In this document: piece after piece, positions 49,195 to 57,272 of the stretch
How positions within the stretch are numbered: the stretch's first letter is position 1
Layout of the letters: every line of letters begins with the position of its first letter
Assembly: GCA_023091735.1 (NCBI GenBank)
Contig: JALKBU010000236.1
Location: 1 to 57,272, forward strand
DNA length: 57,272 nt
From: Trichomonas tenax
Lineage: Eukaryota > Parabasalia > Trichomonadida > Trichomonadidae
Reading direction: 5' to 3'
Made by a program: the position numbers and the translations under genes
Notes under the pieces: model-generated
The model's input: the letters and a program-made list of their open reading frames with translations, nothing else
Told to the model about the DNA's origin: nothing
Databases searched by the model: none

Positions 49195-51894
49195 ATGACT
49201 GATTATACTGTACAAAACGTAATAAGCCGCGTAACAGAGGCCTACGATCCAAACTCACGCAGGCAGCAAGAATGCCTCAGTTTTCTTGCGGAATTCGTCG
49301 AAGATGAAGACTCTATAAATTATGTTGAAGCATTAATGGGCGTTGATTCAGAACAAGTACAAAATATTGCTTGTGTAGTCATCAACAAGTGCGTTGATAA
49401 CAATTGGGACGGCCTAAGTCAAGGAATGAGAGGAGGAATGAGAAATTTCATCATAAACAACTTACAATCACACACAAACGTCATAAACAACCAATTATCG
49501 AACATTCTCGCTAATATTGCCATCAAAGACTTTCCTGAGAAATGGCCGCAATTTTTCGAGGACATTTTATCAGCTCCAGCGGGCAATTTTGGTGTGCTTG
49601 CCAACTTTTTACTGCAAGTCACTGATTCTGACTCAACAAAAATTACACCAGCGAAAATTAAGCAAATTCATGACAAAATGCTTGAATGCAAGAAACAAAT
49701 CATCAGTGCCTGCATCGATGCTGTTCCAAATAACGATGCTAAGCGTGCTCTTGATGCATTTTTGCCATATATCAAATGGCAAGATGTTGATATGGCCAAA
49801 TTCAATTCTTTGGGTGAAAACCATGACCCCTCTGTCTTCTCTATTCTTTGCACACTTATTTGCGTCGATGGATGCACTCCAGAGATTGTTAAAATGGTTT
49901 TCCCACATTTATGTTCAATGATCGAAAATTTGAACTCTGAAGAGACATTTAACAGCATTTGTCCGGTTCTCATCAAGCACGCTAAAACACTTGAAATAGA
50001 GCAGCTCAATAACGTCCGTGGAGTTCTCAATAAGATTGCTTCACTTGAATTCCAAACGCATCTTGATTTCTGGGAAACATTCATTTTGGGAGTTTTCGAG
50101 ACATATAAAACAGAGTCCAGACTTGATAGGTTCATGCTCTACCAGGAATTATTTGGGCACTTGAGAGATTACGTTCTTAGAAACATGCCACAGCCACCAG
50201 GATTCATTTTACCAGGAGAAGTTGATACAAGTCTCGATGAAAACGCGATGCTTGAATATACTCAATTTCGTAACATTTTCGTCGCCATTTTGACAATGGA
50301 ACCAGAAAAAGTTATGCCGGCAGTTGCAGGAATCTTTAATGAGCTCAATGGCAATGTTTTCTCACCAAAGTTGTTCTTGTCTGTGATTTGGTCAATTGCA
50401 TGCATCACAGGATCCACAGGATCAGTTCTTGAAGGGCATTTTGTTGTTGAATCACTTCAATTCATCCTTCAAGCTTTCAAGAACTCCAAACTTCCAAAAG
50501 AAGTACACTCTGTTGTTGCTGCATCATTTTTGTACTTAGTTGCAGCTTACGCAAAGGCCCAAAAGTTAACTCCACAGTTCATCTCAATTGCTCTCAATTT
50601 GGCAACTTCCGGACTTGTTTCTGAGAACTTACGCAAGATGGCTGCAAATACAATTCTTGCAATCGGATCAAACTGCGCTTCTCTTGTTACAAACTTGCCA
50701 GATTTAACAGATTTGATCGTGAACAATATCATTCTTGCACCAGATATTTACACAGATGTTTGCGAAGGTTTTGGAAAGATTTATCACTCAAAGTCAAAAC
50801 TTTCTAAACTTGTTGATATGGCGTTAGAAAGATGGAACAACACAAAGAATTTCGTTGATAACAAAGATGTCGTTGTTCACACTCACTTTGTTCTTGCAAT
50901 ACTTTTGGGCTTTGCTAAAGCAGATCCAGGTTATATCTCAAAGATTGTTGCAAAATTAATTGATGATTTAACAATTTTGATTTCAGACTTTGAAACGCAT
51001 TTAACACCACTTCATGATCTTAGCGGTCATGAAGAAGAGAAAGAAATGTATAGCTTTTGCAGAACAGCCGCCATTTTGTTCAAGACAGCCGGTATCAAGC
51101 AGTGCAAACCAATATTATCAATTTACGCAAATTCTTCACCAAATATCAGACAAATCGAAGTTTTGCAACTAGCGGAAGCATTATTGAAGCTCGAGCTCAA
51201 ACAAGAAGAAGCACAAGAGATTCATCAATTAGTCATTGAACCAACGAAACAGATGATTGCAGATGACGACTTCCCTGAACCAGCTTTCCAGCATCTTATT
51301 CCTGGTGTTATCAATGCATATATCCAAGGTTACTTCCAAGCTTCACTTCTTGGCGATCCATGCAATCTTGAGACAGATATGGCATTCCTTTTGAAGCTTG
51401 TTCAATGCCAGGATCAAACAGCAATCACATCAGCAATCAACGCAATTGAAAATACAGTTACGAAGGCTGATATGAACTTGAGAGAAGATGACAGAAAGGG
51501 CTTCTTTAGAAGCTTCCTTTTACAGGTAATATGCACAATGATGTTCATTGCTACAGAGCCATCACACAAGTTCTGCCTTGATACAATCTTCAGATATATT
51601 ATTAAGCTGTTTGTTTTCATTTCAGCAGAAAGGGTTCAAGTCGAGTTATTTGATGATACCGATAACATCAAAGGAACCATTAATGTACTTGCTACGATGC
51701 TTTGCGAGAGAATTCCTATTATTTCTCTCCAGAATATGAAGATTTGCATTCAATTGCTTCTCGAAGCAACCGCAAAGGAGGAGTATGAACATGTTTTAAT
51801 AGAGTTCATCTCTGAGGCAAGAATGACAGTGCCAAGCGAAACTTTGAGGCATATTATGCTTAAGAAGATTAAATCATGTGTTGAAGAAGAATAA
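49195..51894 (+). CDS. XPO1: Exportin-1 (CRM1)-like nuclear export receptor
   Basis: 899 residues, intact, made of HEAT-type helical repeats throughout. The N-terminus (RQQECLSFLAEFVE; QNIACVVINKCVDNNWDGLS; LSNILANIAIKDFPEKWPQF) fits the importin-beta N-terminal and exportin-1-like domains; CRM1 reads LVQILKQEWPKHWPTF. The middle KLFLSVIWSIACITGSTGSV and SFLYLVAAYAKAQKL match CRM1's NLNTLCWAIGSISGAM and NIMYIVGQYPRFLRAH, around the NES-binding groove. It is shorter than human CRM1 (1,071). CRM1 carries leucine-rich-NES cargo out of the nucleus with RanGTP. Exportin-1 is the best fit; another exportin of the same clan is possible. The stop is TAAA. Confidence 0.8.
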   Translation: MTDYTVQNVISRVTEAYDPNSRRQQECLSFLAEFVEDEDSINYVEALMGVDSEQVQNIACVVINKCVDNNWDGLSQGMRGGMRNFIINNLQSHTNVINNQLSNILANIAIKDFPEKWPQFFEDILSAPAGNFGVLANFLLQVTDSDSTKITPAKIKQIHDKMLECKKQIISACIDAVPNNDAKRALDAFLPYIKWQDVDMAKFNSLGENHDPSVFSILCTLICVDGCTPEIVKMVFPHLCSMIENLNSEETFNSICPVLIKHAKTLEIEQLNNVRGVLNKIASLEFQTHLDFWETFILGVFETYKTESRLDRFMLYQELFGHLRDYVLRNMPQPPGFILPGEVDTSLDENAMLEYTQFRNIFVAILTMEPEKVMPAVAGIFNELNGNVFSPKLFLSVIWSIACITGSTGSVLEGHFVVESLQFILQAFKNSKLPKEVHSVVAASFLYLVAAYAKAQKLTPQFISIALNLATSGLVSENLRKMAANTILAIGSNCASLVTNLPDLTDLIVNNIILAPDIYTDVCEGFGKIYHSKSKLSKLVDMALERWNNTKNFVDNKDVVVHTHFVLAILLGFAKADPGYISKIVAKLIDDLTILISDFETHLTPLHDLSGHEEEKEMYSFCRTAAILFKTAGIKQCKPILSIYANSSPNIRQIEVLQLAEALLKLELKQEEAQEIHQLVIEPTKQMIADDDFPEPAFQHLIPGVINAYIQGYFQASLLGDPCNLETDMAFLLKLVQCQDQTAITSAINAIENTVTKADMNLREDDRKGFFRSFLLQVICTMMFIATEPSHKFCLDTIFRYIIKLFVFISAERVQVELFDDTDNIKGTINVLATMLCERIPIISLQNMKICIQLLLEATAKEEYEHVLIEFISEARMTVPSETLRHIMLKKIKSCVEEE

Positions 51895-52550
51895 AGAATA
51901 GAAGACTTTTGTATAAAATCATCTCCTTTCATTTTTGTTTTTATTTTTGAAAACCAATAATGTTGATTTGAATATTGTTAGAGGAAATCTACTATACTGT
52001 TGTGAAATAACATCATTGTATTAAAAAGGATCTTCATTTTCAGCAATATTTTTCAATTCTTGTTTTCTGAATTAAAATTTTGAATTAAGGGGCGACTAAA
52101 AAGAAAAGTGACAGCTAAGGATAATTAAATCAGGTGTGATCCAAAATACAGTATTGCTGCAAGAAATTTAATGTTTGGAGAGCAACCTCATCTTTAAAAT
52201 GCAAAATGATGGGTAAAAATATAAAGTTTAAATTTTTCTTGCGGAGCAATTCTTTAGATTTTAATGATTGAAGAAAACAACTTGTCATGTAAAATGCCAA
52301 ATGTCAAAAGACGATAAGGCACTTTTTTCTGACACTCTATTACAAATGCAGTTTACACTGATTTTTCAAAAACCTCAATTCATATAGTTTTTTTTTTTTT
52401 AAATTGTTATTATATCAGAACATCATTTCATGTGAAAGAAATTATATAAATTCAATATTGCTATATCCATTAGTTGTGCTTTGAATTAATCGAAAAGTAG
52501 CATTTATGTAATTTCTGTTATTTAATGTAGTTTCCAGGGCTTGTCATATA
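51895..52550. other. Intergenic stretch, scattered motifs only
   Basis: Contains AAAAGTGACA at about 52101, TTGTCATGTAAAATG at about 52281-52295 and a T run at about 52389. No gene is recognised. Confidence 0.5.
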
Positions 52551-52559
52551 ATGAAGAAA

Positions 52560-53488
52560 TAAAAACAGAGCCATATCTTGAAAAAGCATCGGACCGATTC
52601 CATGTTAAGAATTCCATTTTCGTTAATTTATCAAATAAAGCAATCTGCGTTTCCTCAACATCAGATGATGATGCATTATAAATAAGTGAATCATATTTTA
52701 TCAAGTTCACATCTACAACAAGCTTTGGTGCCTCTGTTTACTTTGGTCCGAAATGGCAATATATTATTTTGAAGTCATGCGGAACTAAAACTCAACATAG
52801 TGATACTACAAACAATGGGGTATTTTCATATTCCAAAGTATCCCCATCAAAGCAAAATAAAGTCGAAACCAGTTCTTTTATTCAAAATGGACAAACTTTC
52901 ACTGGTAATAATATTCTTGGATTATTCAGAGGAAATGTTTCAATAAAGTGCACCAATATGACAAATAATTTAGCTCTATTTGATCTTCCATTTCAGATAG
53001 ATACATCTCCAAACTATTTAGTATGTTTTAGTAGTTTTACAAGTTCTACATCAATATCTCATTCAGGTCAGGTTGTAGCATCAACTGGAGAGTTCCAAAT
53101 GTGTAATTTTATTGACCTTCGCTTGAACCAATATATTATGGGAACAATCTCTTTTGAGCAGGGTGTGAATGCCGTAATGTCGCAGATATTAATTTTAAGA
53201 TGCACATCTCCTTCCATATTTATTTTGTCTTCAAGCTCTTCGATAACAATAATCAATTCTTCGTTTAATGGAAATATAAATTCTAATGGAGCTCGTGTTA
53301 ATTCTTCAAAAATAACCACACAAGCATTTGAAAATGATTTATTCTTTTTCAATTTCAAAGAATGCGATCCTAAATTGATGAAAAATAATGTTTCTTTCAA
53401 AGCCGCAGATATACAAAAGCAATTTTTAATTGAAATGCAAGTATGCGTACTTCTTCAATCATCAATTGTCAACATAATGAAAAATTGA
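52560..53488 (+). pseudogene. Beta-helix-like surface family copy
   Basis: Plus strand, one frame broken by a TAA at about 52678. Before it: YLEKASDRFHVKNSIFVNLS then NKAICVSSTSDDDA. After it: ISESYFIKFTSTTSFGASVY FGPKW, KVETSSFIQNGQTFTGNN, CTNMTNNLALFDLP, FSSFTSSTSISHSGQVVAST, then FIDLRLNQYIMGTISFEQGV (like the IGTIRF tail elsewhere). It ends SFNGNINSNGARVN and FKECDPKLMKNNVS. About 310 codons survive, the second most complete copy in the window. The single TAA (from CAA) is the only clear break. Confidence 0.65.
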
Positions 53489-53549
53489 CATTTCTGCAAG
53501 CTTATGAGCAGGTATATTAAATGGACTTCTAATATACAATGAGATTATT

Positions 53550-53690
53550 CAAACTAGCCAATATATACAAAGACCTACAGGAAAGTTCTTTGTTAAAAGC
53601 TCAGTATTTAGCAGTTTATCAGATCGAGCAATTTCAATTTCTTCAACATCAATAAAAAGCGAATTGAATGTAAAAGATTCATTTTTTTAG
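53550..53690 (+). pseudogene. Second beta-helix-like copy in tandem, head only
   Basis: QYIQRPTGKFFVKSSVFSSL then SDRAISISSTSIKSELNVKD and SFF-stop. It is collinear with the head of the copy just upstream (DRFHVKNSIFVNLS, NKAICVSSTSDDDA, ISESYF). So two family members lay head to tail about 900 bases apart. Nothing recognisable follows. Confidence 0.6.
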
Positions 53691-53719
53691 CTTGCTTGGT
53701 TTCTGATAAACTCGGAAGA

Positions 53720-56533
53720 TTTCATTCTGGAATACATTTGTGTACAAAATTTTTATTGGCAAGCATCGGCCAATATAGAAAAGTCTATAAAGTAATCTTC
53801 ATTGTATCGAAATAGGAAGATAGAATAAAATTTTATCAAATATATTGCACGAATTTTCATGAGAAACATAGGATTTAATACTGTTTCATGGGCACTGCAG
53901 TGCACTCAACCTATATTTGTTATCATTGTTGCGTAGTTATAATAACATTAAAGATTGCAAGCTATCTTTAAGCGTACAATTATGCAGTAATTCTCGAAAG
54001 TATATTTCTAATTGAAAAAATCAGTAGATTTATTTGTGTCCTATATCAATTCTAATGAATAATTTAAAAGTGCCATATCAATAAAAATTGAGAGAAACAG
54101 TATTTCTAGTACTGTGTTTTCCATAAATAAACATATTAAATAATATTTTAAAATTTTATTTTGGGTTTATTGTGTATTATTAGATAACTTTTTTCATGCA
54201 TTGATTTAATAAAGAATATTACACGTTTTTTATTAGTTTTTATTCGATTTTACCCATTATTAGCACATTTTTGATCAATTTAATCTGTTTGTTATATAAT
54301 TCACGTAATACACATTTCTTGAAATCAATGAGATATTGATTAATTTGATATTAAATTTAAAACACTTTATAGTTTGTAGATGTTAATAACTATCATTATC
54401 TGCCTTGCCAGAATCGAATCTTTCATTTTTGTGCAATTTTTGATCCTGGGCATATTATCGATTGATATCTAGCTCCACTTTAATAAGAAGTGCAATATGC
54501 TTACACCAGTCAATATAGCACCCACTTTCCAATAAGATGTGCTTCTTTTTGTTGAAACTGTTGTTGTTCACTAGCTAATAAGATCAAAATATTGTTTTAC
54601 TCGATGAATTTTTGTATAAAATTTCGAAACTTCAAACGGACGTAAATTTTTAAACGTGGGCAAAAAAAAACGATTTGAATAGCAGATTTGACCACATCAA
54701 CATATATTATAGAACAACTCATGGGGAATCGATTGAAATGCTTTTTCAAGGAAACTATCCATTATTCAAGGAAAAAGTGGGGGCGCAAAATATAGCAGTT
54801 GAAAAAATAATGAATGAACACAATTTTTGAACTGGCTGCCATCAAAATAATTGAAATTTCGAAATATTGGATTTCTTCCTAGGGGCTGTAACAAAAGAGG
54901 TAGGTCATCAAATGAAAAATAGACCGATTTGCTCCATATTTAACGCAATTTTGACAACCTACCTCTGAAGCAAAGTTGCCCATCTGACATGTAAAGTGGG
55001 AAAAATTAAGAATGATAAGTGGTGGAAAAACAATGCCAGTGGGTTGAGCGCTTAGTGCAGTAGGAAATAATTTAAGCACTTTTTCATTTTGTAGCTTGGA
55101 TCTTTTTTAATGCTTTGAACGGAAATACGATAATGGTGTGTGTAAGACCGAGGCGTTAGCCAAGCTAATGAGAGATTTCCGGACACCTTATAAAATTTAT
55201 TTGGATGCTCATATTAAGGTGAAAAGTATCAATGTTGAGAAAGGAGACTTTGGCGGTTTCCGCAACTTTACAAATTCTCTCAAAATTGAGAGCAAATTTT
55301 GCGTCAAGTTGCGGAAGCTCGAAAAAATTGAATACTTTTCGGCAAGATTTGAGAGGGCCAAAATTTTAACGTCATTGCAAAGTCACTTTTGGTGATTCTT
55401 GCTTCTCGCCGAAGCCTGCTCACCATACTTGCGCCACAGATACTCCATCCTGTGGAGATGATAAGAGTCTTAAGCCGAGTCGATTCAAGTTGGCCAGCAT
55501 GAGATACAAATCAAGGTCCGTCAAAACAACGAAACCGACAGAATACAGTTGACACACGATAGCTTGGCTATAGCAATTGCATATTACGTTGCCAAATCAT
55601 ATCTCGAAAAATTTCAAAATAATGCAAACCTTCGATTTCATATTTTTATCAACTAACATGGATTTTTAGCGACAGACAAAGCAGAAGCAGCGTAAATCCT
55701 ACCAAATCTCCGTATTATAGCAATCATGGGCTTGTTTTTAAATATTACCAATTTTTAATAACACGCTTCCATGATACAAACCATCGGATTTTTGTTGTCC
55801 TGTATGCGCTAAGCATGTTGGCTTCTATTTAGCTGTTCTATTTCAATTATATAAAATTTGCAACAAATTTTTGTCAATATATTGGCTATTACTCGGTATA
55901 GTTACATTTCTAACGTGCGTTAGAATATTGTTTCATTACATACATAAGGCTATTTATACTTTTCAATGTTCAAAAAAAATCAAACATCATATAGCTAACA
56001 TTTATATCTAGAATTGAAATTACATACGTTGAGAAAATATGTCCAATTGAAGAAACCGATGGATGTCCAAAATATATATATTCCTATTTTAGATTTTTAT
56101 CATATCTTTGAATAAACATGTTTTATAGCTCATATATACTGTTTTTTTCTATATATTCTATATATAAAATGCATATTATCAGTTAATCTACTTCATCTAG
56201 ATGCAGATATTGCCAAAAATATATTTTTCTTTAATTACATTATTATCTTCTTCAAGCTTAATTATAATTTTATAGAAAAGCCATATATTATTGATCAATA
56301 TTACTCGACAACACAAATCACATTATTTTCCTATTTCTTATGACTATAAATAAGTAGGAATTGATATACACTTGTGCATGTTGTTGTGATTATACTGTTA
56401 AATGTGCTATGCACACTTTGAAAATTCATTTGAAAATATCTTTCATTAAAAATGAATTTAGGCAACTTTATATCAGTAGATTCAATTAGAATTATACAAT
56501 GTTTAGTATAAACTGTTAAATATTTACCTTTCA
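53720..56533. other. 2.8 kb intergenic region, no supportable gene
   Basis: AT-rich. Open frames near 54.9-55.4 kb have no family resemblance. CTGACATGTAAAGTGG occurs at about 54976. Nothing else recognised. Confidence 0.5.
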
Positions 56534-57272
56534 TTGATATTTAAATATGTTTTCATAAACTTTTCTGATTTCATTAATGAATCCATAGAGATTTTGGTGA
56601 TCGAACAACTCGCCAACCATCTTAACAATGTTGATGAGGTTATCTTTGATTTCATAATACTCGTAGTAAACACTGTAATTAATAATTATGTTTGTCAGAA
56701 TTTCAGGATCGATTTCATGAAGATGAGGACCTATGATGTTATAAATCTCTTCAATTCCCAGAAATTTAGGATGGGAGATCAAGTCAGCAAAAAGTCTGGA
56801 AAAGGAATTTGCTTTGCCACACATCGCCCAATATACTCTTCAACATCATAAACGGATTGTAGGTATCCTATATTTACAATGAAATAATTTATCAACTCAA
56901 AACTATGATTTTCAAAAAGCGCATCAACATATTCATTTGTTAAGTTGGAAGGTAGTTTGAGCTGTTCGTCTATTAAAAAACATGATTAATATCAATTTTC
57001 GCCTGCTTAAACAGTTCTAATGTGAACTTTTCAAAATTGTAGACCGCGTTTTGTGGGATCAAATGACAATTTTTGCTAAGCAGATAATAGATCGGTTCAT
57101 AGTTTGTATATAAATCAACAAAGTTTGATGTGAAAATTAATTGTGAAATAACTGTATCTTGAAGCTCTAAATCTAAGTTATTTATCTGCTGGACTATCTC
57201 ATTGATGGATTCAATCCCAAGTCGGTCAATGGTGGAAAAATTTAATTTTGATAAATGAGAAGCTGCTAAGTT
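56534..57272 (-). pseudogene. Broken helical protein of unknown family (cut by window edge)
   Basis: From the right edge inward on the minus strand: NLAASHLSKLNFSTIDRLGI, VQQINNLDLELQDTVISQLI, LYTNYEPIYYLLSKNCHLIP and FELFKQAKIDINHVF-like text to about 56980. Then a frame change to LIDEQLKLPSNLTNEYVDAL, INYFIVNIGYLQSVYDVEEY. Then a third frame from 56824 (GKANSFSRLFADLISHPKFL; EIRKVYENIFKYQ-stop at 56534). All-helical and hydrophilic, like the N-terminal regions of trichomonad ankyrin (DUF3447-type) proteins, but no ankyrin unit is visible. Two frame changes argue for a pseudogene. The true start lies outside the window. Confidence 0.5.

Noticed and set aside
54407..54440. GATTCGATTCTGG on the minus strand, like a tRNA T-loop
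   Set aside because: No matching acceptor, anticodon or D arms could be drawn around it.
54879..55395. Two frames of 66 and 85 codons in the right-hand gap
   Set aside because: No recognisable pattern, and composition like surrounding noncoding DNA.
1..57272. CRISPR array, rRNA, intact transposase, integrase or Maverick genes
   Set aside because: Looked for and not seen. No regularly spaced identical repeats with unique spacers and no polymerase, integrase or transposase motifs.
1..57272. Spliceosomal introns of the trichomonad type (GTATGT...ACTAACACACAG)
   Set aside because: No matching 3' signal noted; all intact genes read through without gaps.

Overview
The window looks like nuclear DNA of a parabasalid protist (Trichomonas/Tritrichomonas type). 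It is very AT-rich. The real genes are intronless, sit close to their neighbours and are mostly conserved eukaryotic housekeeping genes. They are separated by debris of families typical of trichomonads: BspA-like leucine-rich repeats, ankyrin proteins and multicopy surface proteins. Several plus-strand genes end in TAAA, which matches the polyadenylation signal overlapping the stop codon known from Trichomonas vaginalis. I found no rRNA, tRNA, CRISPR array or intact transposon. The genus is inferred from gene families and style, not from a marker gene.

Layout. 0-4 kb holds two decayed surface-protein genes. 4.2-10.7 kb is a gene-dense block: a CEP76-like centriolar protein, a C3Hc3H zinc-finger protein, the GCN5 acetyltransferase, an Ash2-like SPRY protein (three chromatin-type genes in a row) and TRAPPC2L. 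11-14 kb contains small palindromic repeats, a decayed DUF3223/DCL plus HNH-like gene and a frameshifted membrane protein. 15-16.6 kb has an endosulfine-like PP2A inhibitor and a degenerate phospholipase-D-fold membrane protein. 16.6-21.6 kb is a 5 kb gene desert with palindromes, an inverted repeat, a polypurine tract and an isolated GC-rich hairpin. 21.6-25 kb has a coiled-coil/Pro-Gln-rich protein, LSm5 and a TMEM181-like membrane protein.

25-32 kb is a graveyard of beta-helix-like, ankyrin and BspA fragments around one intact gene, a metallo-beta-lactamase-fold protein that has lost its metal ligands. 32-37 kb has an ABCB-type half transporter interrupted by one in-frame TAG and a long coiled-coil protein. 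37.8-41.5 kb has more decayed surface and ankyrin genes and an intact macro-domain protein. 41.9-51.9 kb carries casein kinase 1, TRAPPC10/Trs130, two unrecognised proteins and exportin-1. The last 5 kb is beta-helix debris, a long stretch without genes, and a broken gene at the right edge.

Two patterns cross the window. (1) Short intergenic sequences recur: TGACATGTAAA/TGTCATGTAAA, often clustered upstream of genes, and AAAAGTGACA within about 5-40 bases of several start codons. Both are candidate promoter elements. (2) One family, marked by a W-(D/E)-x-F-Y-S-G head, GGSIYF-like strands and a VNTxxIGxIxF tail, occurs in nine decayed pieces on both strands. It looks like an expanded surface-protein family caught in decay.
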